Assembly: GCA_020621405.1 (NCBI GenBank)
Contig: JAHRYN010000001.1
Coordinates: 62,001 to 126,000, forward strand
Direction: 5' to 3'
DNA: 64,000 bases
Source: Betaproteobacteria bacterium
GTDB taxonomy: Bacteria > Pseudomonadota > Gammaproteobacteria > Burkholderiales > Rhodocyclaceae
A model generated the notes under the pieces. It ran no database searches and was not told the origin of the DNA. It worked only from the letters and a program-made list of their open reading frames with translations. Positions 30,097 through 40,746 of this stretch are shown piece after piece (the stretch's first letter is position 1; each line of letters starts with the position of its first letter). The position numbers were made by a program, and so were the translations under genes.

Positions 30097-32391
30097 TCAG
30101 AACACACTGCCCAGCTGGAACTGGAAGCGCTGGAGACGATCCAGCGGCTCCTTGTTCAGTGCCTGGGCGAAACTGAATTTAAGGGGGCCCATCGGTGAAC
30201 TCCACGACACCGAGAGGCCCGCACTATAGCGCAACTGGCTCAGATCCAAGGACTGGGCTTCGGTCCACACCTGACCGGCATCAATGAAGGTACCCAAACG
30301 CAGCGACTTGTCCTGCCCCTGACCGGGGAAGGGGAACAGTATTTCAGCGTTACCGATAAGCCTGCGGTTACCACCGATGGTACTGAGCAGCACGTTGCCG
30401 CTCGCGTCCCGGTCCCGTTCGCCCAGCGACGAAGTCTGGAAGCCGCGTACCGAACCGATGCCACCCGCGAAGAAGTTCTTGTAGAACGGCAGCGGCTTGC
30501 CGCCGTAACCCTTGCCGTACCCCACTTCGCCGTTGAGTGCGAGCACGAAGTCGCCGTACAGCGGGATGTATTCCTGCTGCTGATACGACAGCTTGTAGAA
30601 GTGCATGTCGCCGCCCGGGAGCGCGACCTCGGCATTCACCCGCTTGACCGAGCCGGTGGTCGGATAGTTGAAGCTGTCACGGGTGTCGCGTGCCCAGCCG
30701 ATGGTGCCCAGCAGCGACGTGTTGGTGTCGCCGAATTCCTTGACGAAATTCTGGAAGCGCAACGGGCTGTCGGAAAAAGTGTCGATCGAAGTGTGATCGA
30801 CCGCCAGACCGAAGTTGATGCGGTCGTCTTCGCGGATCGGGAAACCCCAGCGCATGCCGGCGCCGACCGACGAGGTGCGGTAGGCGCCGATGCTCAGGCT
30901 GGTCGGGTCGACGTTGCGCAGATAGACGTCGAAGCCCCGCGAAATGCCGTCCTTCGTGTAGTACGGATCGGTGAAGGACAGCGAGTAAGTCTTGTTGATG
31001 CTGCCGCTGTTCATGGCCAGCGTCAGTGCCTTGCCGCTGCCGAACAGATTCTGCTGGGAAATCGAGGTCGACAGGATCAGGCTTTCCGAGCTGGAGAAGC
31101 CGGCACCGAACATCAGGTTGCCGGTCGGCTTTTCCTTGACCGTCAGATTCACATCGACCTGGTCGGTGGAGCCCTGCACTGCCGGCGTTTCGACGGTCGC
31201 ACCGTCGAAGTAGCCCAGACGATCGACCCGCGCACGCGAGCGCGTGATCTTGTCGCCGTCGTACCACGCGCCTTCCATCTGGCGGAATTCGCGGCGAACG
31301 ACCTCGTCACGCGTCTTGGTGTTGCCGGCCACATTGATGCGCCGGACGTAGACGCGGCGTCCCGGATCGACGAAGAACGTGAATGACACGGTCTGGTTCG
31401 CCTTGTCCGGTTCGGGCACGGCGTTCACGTTCGCGAACGCATAGCCTTCGTTGGCCAGCCTGTCGTTGATTGCCTTGGTGGTCTCGGTCAGCTTGCGGCG
31501 CGAAAACTCGTCGCCCGACTTGATCTTGACCAGATTGCGCAATTCCTCTTCCGGCAGCAGCAGGTCGCCGGCGAGCTTGACGTTCGACACCGTGTATTTC
31601 TGGCCTTCGGTGATCGATATGCTGATGTAGATGTCGTGCTTGTCGGGCGTGATCGACACCTGGGTCGAATCCACGTTGAATTCGAGGTAACCGCGGTCCA
31701 GATAGTAACTGCGCAGTATTTCCACGTCGGCGCTGAGTTTCTGGCGCGAATACTGATCGTTCTTCGTGTACCAGGTCAGCCAGCCGGGCGTGCTCAGCGA
31801 GATCAGCTTGAGCAGTTCCTTCTCGGTGAAGGCTTGCGCACCCACGATGTTGATCTGCTTGATCTTGGCGACTTCGCCTTCGTCCACATTCAGGGTCACG
31901 GCGACGCGGTTGCGTTCCAGCGGTGTGACCGTGCTCTTGATCTCGACCGAGTAATTGCCGCGGGACAGGTACTGGCGCTTCAGCTCCTGTTCGGCGCGCT
32001 CGAGCAGGCTGCGGTCCAGGATGCGGGATTCGGCGAGGCCGAAATCCTTCATCCCCTTCTTGACCTGTTCCTTGTCGAATTCCTTGAGGCCGACGAATTC
32101 GAGCGAGGCGATGGCCGGCCGCTCGTCGACGACGACGACGAGCACGTCACCCTCGACCTCGACCCTGACGTCCTTGAAGAAGCCGGTGGCGAACAGCGCC
32201 TTGATGGCCTGTGCCGCCTTCTCTTCGGTGAAGCTTTCACCGACGCGGACCGGAAGATAACTGAACACGGTACCGGCTTCGGTACGCTGGATGCCTTCGA
32301 CCCGGATGTCCCGAACCACGAAGGGTTCAAAAGCTTGGGCATGAGCCGACAGCATTCCCGCAATCAGGGCGGGCAGTAGAAACTTGCGCAT
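30097..32391 (-). CDS. bamA: Outer-membrane protein assembly factor BamA
   Basis: A 764-residue Omp85 protein: signal peptide (1-20), five POTRA domains (about 21-345, first one beginning FVVRDIRVEGIQRTEAGTV) and a 16-strand barrel ending in FQLGSVF with the terminal phenylalanine. The conserved VRGF motif is near residues 648-651. It inserts beta-barrel proteins into the outer membrane. It sits between rseP and skp as in most Gram-negative bacteria. Confidence 0.98.
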   Translation of the reverse strand: MRKFLLPALIAGMLSAHAQAFEPFVVRDIRVEGIQRTEAGTVFSYLPVRVGESFTEEKAAQAIKALFATGFFKDVRVEVEGDVLVVVVDERPAIASLEFVGLKEFDKEQVKKGMKDFGLAESRILDRSLLERAEQELKRQYLSRGNYSVEIKSTVTPLERNRVAVTLNVDEGEVAKIKQINIVGAQAFTEKELLKLISLSTPGWLTWYTKNDQYSRQKLSADVEILRSYYLDRGYLEFNVDSTQVSITPDKHDIYISISITEGQKYTVSNVKLAGDLLLPEEELRNLVKIKSGDEFSRRKLTETTKAINDRLANEGYAFANVNAVPEPDKANQTVSFTFFVDPGRRVYVRRINVAGNTKTRDEVVRREFRQMEGAWYDGDKITRSRARVDRLGYFDGATVETPAVQGSTDQVDVNLTVKEKPTGNLMFGAGFSSSESLILSTSISQQNLFGSGKALTLAMNSGSINKTYSLSFTDPYYTKDGISRGFDVYLRNVDPTSLSIGAYRTSSVGAGMRWGFPIREDDRINFGLAVDHTSIDTFSDSPLRFQNFVKEFGDTNTSLLGTIGWARDTRDSFNYPTTGSVKRVNAEVALPGGDMHFYKLSYQQQEYIPLYGDFVLALNGEVGYGKGYGGKPLPFYKNFFAGGIGSVRGFQTSSLGERDRDASGNVLLSTIGGNRRLIGNAEILFPFPGQGQDKSLRLGTFIDAGQVWTEAQSLDLSQLRYSAGLSVSWSSPMGPLKFSFAQALNKEPLDRLQRFQFQLGSVF

Positions 32392-32409
32392 TGGGGATTC
32401 AGCTGGCAG

Positions 32410-33768
32410 TCAACCGAAAAGGCGATTGATATCGTTGTAGAAGGCGAAAGCCATGAGCATCAGCAATATGGCAAGACCGATCTGCTGCCCGATCTCCATG
32501 ATCCGCTCCGACAGCGGACCGCCCTTGATGACTTCGGCCGTATAGTACATCAAGTGTCCACCGTCTAGCAGCGGGATGGGCAGCAGGTTCAGTACCCCCA
32601 GGCTGATGCTGATCAGCGCGATGAACTTGACGTAGTGAGGCATCCCCATGCGGGCGGACTGACCGGCGTAATCGGCTATCGTCACCGGCCCGCTGAGGTT
32701 TCTCCAGGACAGTTCGCCGGTGATCATGCGGCCGAATGCCTTCAGGCTGAACAGCGCGGTATCCCAGGTCTGAACGATGGAAAGGCCGAGCGCGTCGGCC
32801 GTTCCGTGACGAGCCGTTACAAAAAGCCGGTCGCGCAGGCGCGGATCGGTCAGCGGCGTCACGCCGAGCCGGCCGAACTGATGGCCGCCCTCGTCGACCA
32901 GCGCGATGTCGACACCAAGTTCCATCGTGCCGCCCTGGCGTTCGATGACCAGCGTCGCGTGCTTCCCGCCCAGCCCGCGCACCGCCTCGACCATGTCGCT
33001 CCAGTCGGCGAGCTTCTTTCCGTCTATCGCGGCGATGCGGTCGCCGGCCAGAACACCGGCCTTGCCGGCCGCGCTGCCATCGCCCACCGTGCCCACAACG
33101 GTGTCCAGGCGCGGGCGGTAAAGCGTCAGGCCAGTGCGGTCCATCAGCGACGCATCCACCTCGCCTGCGAGACCCGCGAGGTCGACACGGCGGACATTGA
33201 TCTCGCTGCGCTCGTTGACGGTTTCCAGCGTCAGCACGCCCCGTTCCACGGCTGTCTGCGCTACGGTCCAGCGCAGCTCCTGAGCGGTCTGGACCTCCTT
33301 GCCGTTGATCGCACGCACCAGCTCGCCTTCCTGTATGCCCGCCATCGCAGCCGGCGTTCCGGTGGCGGGAGCGGCCAGCAGCGGACGCAGCTCTTCCATG
33401 CCGTAGATCAGCAGCCCCCAGTAGATGACGATGGCCAGCAGAAAATTGGCAACCGGTCCGGCGGCGACGATGGCGAAGCGGCGGGCGACCGGCTGGCGGT
33501 TGAAGGCCCGATGCAGTTCGTGCGCAGCGACTTCGCCCTCCCGCTCGTCGAGCATCTTGACGTAGCCGCCGAGTGGAAACAGCGCCAGCACCCACTCGGT
33601 CCGGTCAGGCCCGAAACGCCGCAGCCACAGAGGACGTCCGAAGCCGATCGAGAAACGCAGCACTTTGACGCCACAGAGTCGCGCAATGCTGTAGTGCCCG
33701 AGTTCATGGACGGTGATCAGGATGCCCAGCGCCAGTGCGAATGCGCCAACGTAGTACAGCGGGTTCAA
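32410..33768 (-). CDS. rseP: Site-2 zinc metalloprotease RseP
   Basis: A 452-residue intramembrane protease. The zinc site HELGH is at residues 21-25 in the first membrane helix and the LDG motif is in [12 protein letters not shown] near the C-terminus. Two PDZ domains lie between them (about 125-310). It cleaves anti-sigma factors and leftover signal peptides in the envelope stress response. Its start overlaps the dxr stop by four bases. Confidence 0.96.
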   Translation of the reverse strand: MNPLYYVGAFALALGILITVHELGHYSIARLCGVKVLRFSIGFGRPLWLRRFGPDRTEWVLALFPLGGYVKMLDEREGEVAAHELHRAFNRQPVARRFAIVAAGPVANFLLAIVIYWGLLIYGMEELRPLLAAPATGTPAAMAGIQEGELVRAINGKEVQTAQELRWTVAQTAVERGVLTLETVNERSEINVRRVDLAGLAGEVDASLMDRTGLTLYRPRLDTVVGTVGDGSAAGKAGVLAGDRIAAIDGKKLADWSDMVEAVRGLGGKHATLVIERQGGTMELGVDIALVDEGGHQFGRLGVTPLTDPRLRDRLFVTARHGTADALGLSIVQTWDTALFSLKAFGRMITGELSWRNLSGPVTIADYAGQSARMGMPHYVKFIALISISLGVLNLLPIPLLDGGHLMYYTAEVIKGGPLSERIMEIGQQIGLAILLMLMAFAFYNDINRLFG

Positions 33769-34925
33769 GTACGCGCCTCGATGATCCTGGCGGCCGTTAC
33801 CCGCGCCTGCGCGTCGGCGGCGAATACCTCGTCCAGCGTCCCGGTCGGGGTATGCGGAAGCGTGTCCAGCGTGGCGGCGATCACGTCGGCGATGGCGCGG
33901 AAGCCGAGCCGGCGCTCGAGGAAGGCTGCCACCGCGATTTCGTTGGCGGCATTGAGTACTGCCGGCGTGCCGCCGCCCGCCTGCAGTGCATCGAAGGCGA
34001 GCCGCAGGCAGGGGAAGCGGGCGAAGTCAGGGCGTTCGAACACCAGATCGGCCGCCAGTGCGAGATCGAGCGCGCTGACGCCGGACTCGATGCGCTCCGG
34101 CCAGGCCAGCGCATGGGCGATCGGCGTGCGCATGTCCGGATTGCCCATCTGCGCAAGTACCGAACCATCGACGTACTCGACCATGGAATGCACGATGCTC
34201 TGCGGATGGATCACCACGTCGATGCGCTCGGCCGGTGTGTCGAACAGCCAGTGCGCCTCGATGACTTCGAGGCCCTTGTTCATCATGGTCGCCGAATCGA
34301 CCGAAATCTTGCGCCCCATGTCCCAGTTCGGATGCGCGCAGGCCTGCTCCGGCGTCACGTGATCAAGCGCATCAAGCGACGTGCAGCGGAACGGACCGCC
34401 GGAAGCGGTCAGCAGGATGCGCCGCACGCCTGCGTTGCCCTGCGCCGGCATGCACTGGAAAACCGCGTTGTGTTCGCTGTCGATCGGCAGCAGGGTGGCG
34501 CCGTGCGCGGCGACCTCCTGCATGAACACGCCACCCGCCATGACCAGGCTTTCCTTGTTGGCCAGCAGGATGCGCTTGCCGGTCCGTGCGGCGGCCAGCG
34601 TCGGACGCAGGCCGGCGGCACCGACGATGGCTGCCATCACGGTATCGACCTCGGGCAACGCGGCAATCAGTTCGAGCGCCTCCGGGCCGTACATGACCTC
34701 GGTGCGGACGCGGCCTGCCAGCTTCGCCTGAAGCACGCCGGCGGCTTCGACATCCGCCACGACGGCAAGACGCGGATTGCAGGCCAGACACTGCTCGGCC
34801 AGACGGTCGATCTGCCGGTGTCCAGACAGCGCCACCACTTCGAAACGGTCGGGATGCCGGGCCACGACGTCCAGCGTGCTCACGCCGATCGAGCCGGTTG
34901 CGCCGAGGATGGTCAGTCTGCGCAT
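33765..34925 (-). CDS. dxr: 1-deoxy-D-xylulose-5-phosphate reductoisomerase
   Basis: A 386-residue enzyme of the MEP isoprenoid pathway, converting DXP to MEP with NADPH. The NADPH loop is [14 protein letters not shown] at the N-terminus. [30 protein letters not shown] and [15 protein letters not shown]-type motifs (here [16 protein letters not shown]) are the metal and substrate sites. Its ATG shares one base with the cdsA stop. Confidence 0.97.
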   Translation of the reverse strand: MRRLTILGATGSIGVSTLDVVARHPDRFEVVALSGHRQIDRLAEQCLACNPRLAVVADVEAAGVLQAKLAGRVRTEVMYGPEALELIAALPEVDTVMAAIVGAAGLRPTLAAARTGKRILLANKESLVMAGGVFMQEVAAHGATLLPIDSEHNAVFQCMPAQGNAGVRRILLTASGGPFRCTSLDALDHVTPEQACAHPNWDMGRKISVDSATMMNKGLEVIEAHWLFDTPAERIDVVIHPQSIVHSMVEYVDGSVLAQMGNPDMRTPIAHALAWPERIESGVSALDLALAADLVFERPDFARFPCLRLAFDALQAGGGTPAVLNAANEIAVAAFLERRLGFRAIADVIAATLDTLPHTPTGTLDEVFAADAQARVTAARIIEART

Positions 34926-35761
34926 CAGGTCTGCGCCCCGTGAAGAAGGTTGAGCAAGGCGAAGCCTATCAGCGGCAGCGTCGCGGTCAGGCTGTCCACG
35001 CGGTCCAGCACTCCGCCATGTCCTGGCAGCAGCTGGCTGCTGTCCTTCGTGCCGGCCTGGCGCTTCATCATCGATTCGAACAGGTCGCCGACGATGCTGA
35101 CGGCGGTCAGCAGCAGCAATGTCGCGGACCAGAGTACGGGAGACAGCACTTGCGCGCCGTCGAACAGCCAGGGCCGGATGGCAAAGCCGTAGGCCTGCAC
35201 CGCCAGCACTGCGCCGGCCGCCCCTTCCCAGGTCTTGCCCGGACTGATGGCGGGCGCGAGCTTGTGGCGTCCGAATGCCTTGCCGGTGAAGTAGGCGGCG
35301 ATGTCGGCAATCCACACCACGGCCATCAGCAACAGCAGCGTGGGCAGACCTTCGATCCGCAACTGGATCAAAGCCAGCGCGGGTGGAATCAGTACAACCA
35401 GACCGGTAAGCATCAGCCAGCCTTTCCCGGGTCGGCGGCCGCCGGACATCCAGAACGGCACGACGATCAGCCAGAACGCGATGGCGCTCCCATGCAGCGG
35501 CGACAGCAGGCGTGCGGCGTCTGCCGCCAGACCGTCTGCCGTGAAGCAGAGGCGCGCCGCCGCGGCGACCAGCACGAAGGTGAGCACGCCAGCCGCCCGT
35601 GCTCCGTTCGCACCCAGTCCGCACAGCCGGCCCCATTCCCATCCGGCGAGACCGAGTATTCCGGCCACCAGCCAGGACCAGCCGGTCAGGTCCAGTCCGG
35701 CCAATGCGGCGGTCAGGGCGAGCAGCAGTACGACTGCGGTGATGACCCGTTGCTTAAGCAT
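34925..35761 (-). CDS. cdsA: Phosphatidate cytidylyltransferase
   Basis: A 278-residue inner-membrane enzyme with about eight hydrophobic helices, making CDP-diacylglycerol for phospholipid synthesis. The C-terminal signature is present: [34 protein letters not shown]. Start [11 protein letters not shown] gives the normal length; the gene overlaps uppS by eight bases. Confidence 0.96.
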   Translation of the reverse strand: MLKQRVITAVVLLLALTAALAGLDLTGWSWLVAGILGLAGWEWGRLCGLGANGARAAGVLTFVLVAAAARLCFTADGLAADAARLLSPLHGSAIAFWLIVVPFWMSGGRRPGKGWLMLTGLVVLIPPALALIQLRIEGLPTLLLLMAVVWIADIAAYFTGKAFGRHKLAPAISPGKTWEGAAGAVLAVQAYGFAIRPWLFDGAQVLSPVLWSATLLLLTAVSIVGDLFESMMKRQAGTKDSSQLLPGHGGVLDRVDSLTATLPLIGFALLNLLHGAQT

Positions 35762-36539
35762 GCCGGCCGACCGCGCCAAGTTCGGCTGCGGCTGCCGCCT
35801 GGACCTGCTCGCTGGTGCGTCCGAAACGGCGTTCGCGTTGCTGGAACGACTCGATCGCGGTGTCGATCGCAGCACCGTTGAATTCCGGCCACAGGCTGTC
35901 GGTGAAATAGAGTTCGGTGTAGGCCAGCTGCCACAGCAGGAAATTGCTGATGCGCTGTTCGCCGCCGGTGCGGATGAAAAGATCGGGCTCGGGCGCGTAG
36001 GACATCGCCAGATGCTGAGCCAGATCTGCTTCGGCGAAGCCCGAACGCTGTTCGGGATGTGCCTGCAGCATGCGTTCGAAGGCCTGCATGATGTCCCAGC
36101 GACCACCGTAGTTTGCGGCAATCGTCAGGTTCAGGCCTGAATTGCCGGCGGTCAGCGCTTCGCCATTGCGGATCAGGTCGATCAGGCGCGGCTCGAAACG
36201 GGACAGATCGCCGACCACGCGCAGGCGGATGTTGTTTTCGTGCAGCCGGGCGACTTCCTCTTCCAGTGCGCGCACGAACAGCTGCATCAGGAAATTGACT
36301 TCCTCGGCCGGCCGGCGCCAGTTTTCGGAACTGAAGGCGAACAGAGTGAGGTAGCCCACGCCGCGCTCGGCGCAGCGCGATACCACCGCGCGTACGGCCT
36401 CGACACCCTTGCGGTGCCCGGCGACACGCGGCATGAAGCGGCGACGGGCCCAGCGGCCGTTGCCGTCCATGATGATCGCAATGTGCCGCGGGACAGAAAG
36501 CTGTCCCTTGTCACGCTGCTTGCTGGAACCGGAAGACAA
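35754..36539 (-). CDS. uppS: Undecaprenyl diphosphate synthase (cis-prenyltransferase)
   Basis: A 261-residue enzyme that builds the C55 carrier lipid for peptidoglycan and O-antigen. Motifs are [39 protein letters not shown], and [19 protein letters not shown]. The start is uncertain: no ATG is available, and TTG 36539 gives [13 protein letters not shown] before the core; it follows the frr stop by 15 bases. Neighbouring dxr supplies the precursor pathway. Confidence 0.94.
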   Translation of the reverse strand: MSSGSSKQRDKGQLSVPRHIAIIMDGNGRWARRRFMPRVAGHRKGVEAVRAVVSRCAERGVGYLTLFAFSSENWRRPAEEVNFLMQLFVRALEEEVARLHENNIRLRVVGDLSRFEPRLIDLIRNGEALTAGNSGLNLTIAANYGGRWDIMQAFERMLQAHPEQRSGFAEADLAQHLAMSYAPEPDLFIRTGGEQRISNFLLWQLAYTELYFTDSLWPEFNGAAIDTAIESFQQRERRFGRTSEQVQAAAAAELGAVGRHA

Positions 36540-36554
36540 GATCGGTGACCGGCC

Positions 36555-37112
36555 TCAGACCGCCATCAGGTCTTGTTCTTTTTGCGCAAGCAGCTTGTCG
36601 ACCTCGGCGATGTAGCGGTCGGTGAGCTTCTGGACTTCTTCCTGCGTACGACGGTCGTCGTCCTCGGAGATGGTCTTCGCCTTGACGGCTTCCTTCAGCG
36701 AGTTGTTGGCATCACGGCGCAGGTTGCGCACGGCGACGCGGGCGTTTTCGGCTTCGCCCCGCACGACCTTGATCAGCTCCTTGCGGCGCTCTTCGGTCAG
36801 CGCGGGCATCGGCACGCGCACGACATCCCCCATCGCCGACGGATTCAGGCCGAGGTCGGAATCGCGGATCGCCTTTTCGACGACCGACAGCATCTTCTTT
36901 TCCCAGGGCTGCACGCCGAGGGCACGTGCGTCGATCAGCGTCACGTTGGCGACCTGCGACAGCGGCACCATGGAACCGTAGTAATCGACCTGGATGTGAT
37001 CGAGGATGCCGGTGTGCGCACGGCCAGTGCGCACCTTGCCGAAGTCGGTCTTGAGCGACTCCAGCGTCTTCTGCATCTTCTGCTCGGTGGTTTTCTTCAA
37101 CTCGGGGATCAT
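36555..37112 (-). CDS. frr: Ribosome recycling factor
   Basis: A 185-residue protein of the standard RRF length. [40 protein letters not shown] and the C-terminal helix are typical. It splits post-termination ribosomes together with EF-G. It lies between pyrH and uppS in the conserved order. Confidence 0.98.
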   Translation of the reverse strand: MIPELKKTTEQKMQKTLESLKTDFGKVRTGRAHTGILDHIQVDYYGSMVPLSQVANVTLIDARALGVQPWEKKMLSVVEKAIRDSDLGLNPSAMGDVVRVPMPALTEERRKELIKVVRGEAENARVAVRNLRRDANNSLKEAVKAKTISEDDDRRTQEEVQKLTDRYIAEVDKLLAQKEQDLMAV

Positions 37113-37138
37113 GAAGCCGCCTCTTGTTGGAAGTAGCA

Positions 37139-37154
37139 GCCGCTCAGCAGCGGC
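37139..37154 (-). repeat. Small hairpin in pyrH-frr gap
   Basis: GCCGCT (37139-37144) and AGCGGC (37149-37154) form a perfect six-base stem with a four-base loop in the 84-base gap between pyrH and frr. No T-run follows. Confidence 0.35.
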
Positions 37155-37196
37155 CGGTGGAGCAATCGTGAAACTGAAAAGTCTGCGTGCGCCACA

Positions 37197-37910
37197 CTAG
37201 ATATGGACCAGTGTGCCCTCATCCTCGCCCATCACGACGCGCTTGAGCGCACCGGGCTTGAAGATGCTGAACACCTTGATCGGCAGCTGCTGGTCGCGGC
37301 ACAGGGCCAGCGCGGTTGCGTCCATCACCTTCAGGTCGCGGCTGATGGCCTCGTCGAAACTGATGCGGTCATAGCGCGTCGCGGTCGGATCCTTCATCGG
37401 ATCGGCACTGTAGACGCCATCGACCTTGGTTGCCTTGAGCACGATTTCGGCTTCGATCTCGCGTCCGCGCAGCGCAGCTGCAGTGTCGGTCGTGAAGAAC
37501 GGATTGCCGGTACCCGCAGCGAAGATGACCACGCGGCCTTCCTCAAGATAGCGGATGGCCTTGCCGCGGATGTAGAACTCCACGACAGGCTCTATGCTCA
37601 GCGCCGACTGTACGCGCGCGGCGACGCCGGCCTGACGCATCGCGTCGCCCAGCGCCAGCGCGTTCATCACCGTAGCCAGCATGCCCATGTAGTCGGCAGT
37701 TGCGCGGTCCATGCCGGCCGCGCCACCTGCCACTCCACGGAAGATGTTGCCACCGCCGATCACGACCCCCACTTCCACACCGAGGGCGCGGATTTCGGCA
37801 ACCTCCGAAACGATGCGAGCAAGCATGTTCCGGCTGATGCCGTAGTCGTCGTCGCCCATGAGGGCTTCGCCCGACAGTTTCAGAAGAATCCGGCGATAGG
37901 CAACAGTCAT
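37197..37910 (-). CDS. pyrH: UMP kinase
   Basis: A 237-residue amino acid kinase-family protein phosphorylating UMP to [50 protein letters not shown] and [13 protein letters not shown] are the family motifs. It follows tsf by nine bases. Confidence 0.98.
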   Translation of the reverse strand: MTVAYRRILLKLSGEALMGDDDYGISRNMLARIVSEVAEIRALGVEVGVVIGGGNIFRGVAGGAAGMDRATADYMGMLATVMNALALGDAMRQAGVAARVQSALSIEPVVEFYIRGKAIRYLEEGRVVIFAAGTGNPFFTTDTAAALRGREIEAEIVLKATKVDGVYSADPMKDPTATRYDRISFDEAISRDLKVMDATALALCRDQQLPIKVFSIFKPGALKRVVMGEDEGTLVHI

Positions 37911-37919
37911 GCAGGCTCC

Positions 37920-38819
37920 TTAGCGTGCCGCGGCGGCTGCAGCGGCTTGGGCAGCGACTTCGGCGGCAAAGTCGGTCGTCTTCTTCTCGATGCCCTCGCC
38001 CACCACGTACAGCGTGAAGCTGGCGATGCGCGCCGATTTTGCCTTCAGCAGCTGTTCGATGGTCTGCTTGCCGTCTTCCGCCTTGACGAACACCTGGCCG
38101 AGCAGCGTCACTTCCTTCAGGAACTTCTGCACCGAACCTTCAGCGATTTTTTCGATCATCGCTTCCGGCTTGCCGGCTTCACGTGCCTTTTCGATCGCAA
38201 CGCGACGTTCCGCGTCGATCAGGTCGGTGGAGACGCCGGTGGAATCGAGCGACTTCGGCTTGGAAGCGGCGATGTGCATCGCCAGATCCTTGGCCAGCCC
38301 CTCGTCGCCGCCGACCACGTCGACCAGCACGCCGATCTTCGAGCCGCCGTGCACGTAGCTGGCGACCTTGCCTTCGGCCGCGATGCGCACGAAGCGGCGG
38401 ATCGTCATGTTCTCGCCGATCTTGCCGACCAGCGCGGCGCGGGTCGATTCGACCGTGCCTTCGCCAAACGGCAGCGCCGACAGCGCGGCGACATCGGCCG
38501 GATTGCTTTCGGCAATCAGCTTCGCGCAGCCATTGACCAGCGCGAGGAATTCGTCGTTCTTGGCGACGAAGTCGGTTTCGCAGTTCACTTCGATCAGCGA
38601 GGCAAGCTTGCCGTCAGCCGAAAGGTGCAGACCGACGATGCCTTCCGCGGTGACGCGGGCGGCAGCCTTGCTCGCCTTGTTGCCCAGCTTCACGCGGAGG
38701 ATTTCTTCCGCCTTCGCCAGATCACCGGCCGCCTCGGTCAGCGCTTTCTTGCATTCCATCATCGGAGCGTCGGTCTTCTCGCGCAGCTCCTTGACCATTC
38801 CTGCGGTAATTTCCGCCAT
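37920..38819 (-). CDS. tsf: Elongation factor Ts
   Basis: A 299-residue guanine nucleotide exchange factor for EF-Tu. The N-terminal UBA-like domain carries [19 protein letters not shown], followed by the core with [10 protein letters not shown] and the dimerisation region. It is preceded by a strong hairpin after rpsB. Confidence 0.98.
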   Translation of the reverse strand: MAEITAGMVKELREKTDAPMMECKKALTEAAGDLAKAEEILRVKLGNKASKAAARVTAEGIVGLHLSADGKLASLIEVNCETDFVAKNDEFLALVNGCAKLIAESNPADVAALSALPFGEGTVESTRAALVGKIGENMTIRRFVRIAAEGKVASYVHGGSKIGVLVDVVGGDEGLAKDLAMHIAASKPKSLDSTGVSTDLIDAERRVAIEKAREAGKPEAMIEKIAEGSVQKFLKEVTLLGQVFVKAEDGKQTIEQLLKAKSARIASFTLYVVGEGIEKKTTDFAAEVAAQAAAAAAAR

Positions 38820-38854
38820 GCTAATTCCTGCCTATATCTGCAAATCGGTCAAAC

Positions 38855-38884
38855 ACCCGGTGCCCGCACCCGCGGGCACCGGGT
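38855..38884 (-). terminator. Strong hairpin between rpsB and tsf
   Basis: A perfect 13-base stem (38855-38867 with 38872-38884, four-base loop) fills the 69-base gap. Minus-strand sequence after it is GTTTGACC, only a weak T-run, so it would reduce but not stop readthrough. An attenuator between rpsB and tsf is known in enterobacteria. Confidence 0.6.
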
Positions 38885-38888
38885 CGGA

Positions 38889-39653
38889 TCAAGCCTGGAC
38901 TTCGCCTGCGGCTTCACCTTCGACTTCGACGAATTCGTCGTCGGACTTCAACTGTGCCACCAGATCCTGGGCGGCGCTGTTGCGGCCTTCCAGGATGGCG
39001 TCCGCCACGCCGGAGGCGTACAGGCGGATGGCGCGGCTCGAGTCGTCGTTGCCCGGGATCACGTAATCGACGCCCAGCGGCGAGTGGTTGGTATCGACGA
39101 TCGCCACGACCGGAATGCCGAGCTTGTTGGCTTCGGTGATCGCAATCTTGTGGTAGCCGACGTCGATGATGAACAGCGCGTCCGGCAGGCCGTTCATGTC
39201 CTTGATGCCGCCGATGCTCTTCTGCAGCTTGACCAGCTCGCGCTGCAGCACCAGGGCTTCCTTCTTCGGCATGCGTTCGATGCTGCCGTCCTCGACCATC
39301 TGTTCGAGGTCCTTCAGGCGCTTGACCGACAGCTTCAGCGTCTTGAAGTTGGTCAGCATGCCGCCGAGCCAGCGCTCGTCGACATACGGCACGCCGGCGC
39401 GCTGCGCTTCCTCGGCCACGATTTCGCGGGCCTGGCGCTTGGTGCCGACCATCAGGATCGTGCCCTTGTTCGCCGACATGCGGCGAATGAAGGTCATCGC
39501 GTCCGCGTAGCGGGCGACGGTCTTCTCGAGGTTGATGATGTGGATCTTGTTGCGATGACCGAAGATATACGGGGCCATCTTGGGGTTCCAGAAGCGGGTC
39601 TGGTGTCCGAAATGGACACCCGCTTCCAGCATTTCGCGCATGGATACGGACAT
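38889..39653 (-). CDS. rpsB: 30S ribosomal protein S2
   Basis: A 254-residue S2 protein: [22 protein letters not shown] at the start (given here as [15 protein letters not shown]), [27 protein letters not shown] and [10 protein letters not shown]. It heads the long minus-strand cluster. An acidic C-terminal tail ([15 protein letters not shown]) is slightly longer than in E. coli. Confidence 0.98.
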   Translation of the reverse strand: MSVSMREMLEAGVHFGHQTRFWNPKMAPYIFGHRNKIHIINLEKTVARYADAMTFIRRMSANKGTILMVGTKRQAREIVAEEAQRAGVPYVDERWLGGMLTNFKTLKLSVKRLKDLEQMVEDGSIERMPKKEALVLQRELVKLQKSIGGIKDMNGLPDALFIIDVGYHKIAITEANKLGIPVVAIVDTNHSPLGVDYVIPGNDDSSRAIRLYASGVADAILEGRNSAAQDLVAQLKSDDEFVEVEGEAAGEVQA

Positions 39654-39809
39654 TTAAGTCTCCGATCAGGGTTTGACCTCCGCCCGGCCGTGTTCGCAAC
39701 TTTTTCCGGTTGCGCACCCTATCGGTTCAGCCACCGTCGAGACGGCAACACCGGGCGTGTGGATTTGTCTGACGTGCCCAACATGGACACTGGAATCAAA
39801 CAGCCCAAG

Positions 39810-39839
39810 ATTGTAGCAGCCGCAATGCAACAAACTCAA
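39810..39839 (-). promoter_or_regulatory. Probable rpsB promoter
   Basis: On the minus strand TTGAGT (39834-39839) and TACAAT (39810-39815) are 18 bases apart, giving a leader of about 150 bases before rpsB. The leader includes a CGCAAC/GTTGCG hairpin (39695-39714) of the kind used for S2 autoregulation. Confidence 0.5.
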
Positions 39840-39859
39840 GTCAGCCGGATGACGATCGT

Positions 39860-39888
39860 TTGCCCGCCGGGGGCGCTTCCGCTAACCT
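39860..39888 (+). promoter_or_regulatory. Possible map-glnD promoter
   Basis: TTGCCC (39860-39865) and TAACCT (39883-39888) are 17 bases apart, ending 34 bases before the map ATG. The match to consensus is moderate. Confidence 0.35.
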
Positions 39889-39922
39889 CCTGTCCCTTCT
39901 AGCGCACCTACAGAGCTTTTCC

Positions 39923-40744
39923 ATGAGCGTCACCATTCACACCCCGGAAGAAATCGAAAGCATGCGCGTCGCGTGCAGGCTGGCGTCCGAGGTGCTTGAT
40001 TACATCGAGCCGTACGTGCAACCGGGTGTCACGACCGAAGAGCTCGACCGGCTCTGCCATGACTATCAGGTCAATGTGCAACGCACCATCCCGGCGCCGC
40101 TGAACTACGCCCCGCCGGGCTACAAGCCTTATCCCAAGTCGATCTGCTCGTCGGTCAACCATGTCGTCTGCCATGGTGTTCCCGGTCCGCGCGCGCTCAA
40201 GAAGGGCGACATCGTCAATCTGGACATCACGGTCATCAATGACGGCTTCCACGGTGACACCAGCCGCATGTTCGTGGTCGGCAAGGAAGGCAGCAAGCAA
40301 GCCGAACGCTTGTGCAGCATCACCTTCGAATGCCTCTGGCTGGGCATTTCGAAGGTGCGCCCCGGCGCACGCCTCGGCGATATCGGTCATGCCATACAGC
40401 AGCACGCCGAAACCAACGGTTTCTCTGTGGTGCGCGAGTTCTGCGGTCACGGCATCGGCCGCAAGTTCCACGAGGATCCGCAGGTCCTGCACTACGGCAA
40501 ACCCGGTACCGGGCTGGAAATACGCGAAGGCATGATCTTCACGATCGAGCCGATGATCAACGCCGGCCGGGCAGCGGTGTCCGAACTGCCGGACGGCTGG
40601 ACCATCGTCACGCGTGACCGCAGCCTGTCGGCACAGTGGGAACACACGGTGCTCGTCACGCCGACCGGGCACGAAGTGCTGACACTGTCGGCCGGCTGCC
40701 CGCCGCCGCCGGCGTGGATGAATTCCGGGTCGGGAGCGACCTGA
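39923..40744 (+). CDS. map: Type I methionine aminopeptidase
   Basis: A 273-residue metalloprotease removing the initiator methionine from new proteins. H80 (SVNHVVCHG) is the substrate-binding histidine; metal ligands D101 and D112 (LDITVINDGFHGDTS), the histidine in FCGHGIGRKFHEDP and the glutamates in TIEPMIN and WEHTV are all present. The tail after VLTLSAG is about ten residues longer than usual (PPPPAWMNSGSG). It is divergent from rpsB and two bases ahead of glnD. Confidence 0.97.
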   Translation: MSVTIHTPEEIESMRVACRLASEVLDYIEPYVQPGVTTEELDRLCHDYQVNVQRTIPAPLNYAPPGYKPYPKSICSSVNHVVCHGVPGPRALKKGDIVNLDITVINDGFHGDTSRMFVVGKEGSKQAERLCSITFECLWLGISKVRPGARLGDIGHAIQQHAETNGFSVVREFCGHGIGRKFHEDPQVLHYGKPGTGLEIREGMIFTIEPMINAGRAAVSELPDGWTIVTRDRSLSAQWEHTVLVTPTGHEVLTLSAGCPPPPAWMNSGSGAT

Positions 40745-40746
40745 AA

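Noticed and set aside
37203-39902. 899-codon plus-strand frame opposite pyrH, tsf and rpsB
   Set aside because: It is a shadow across three certain genes, with no recognisable motif.
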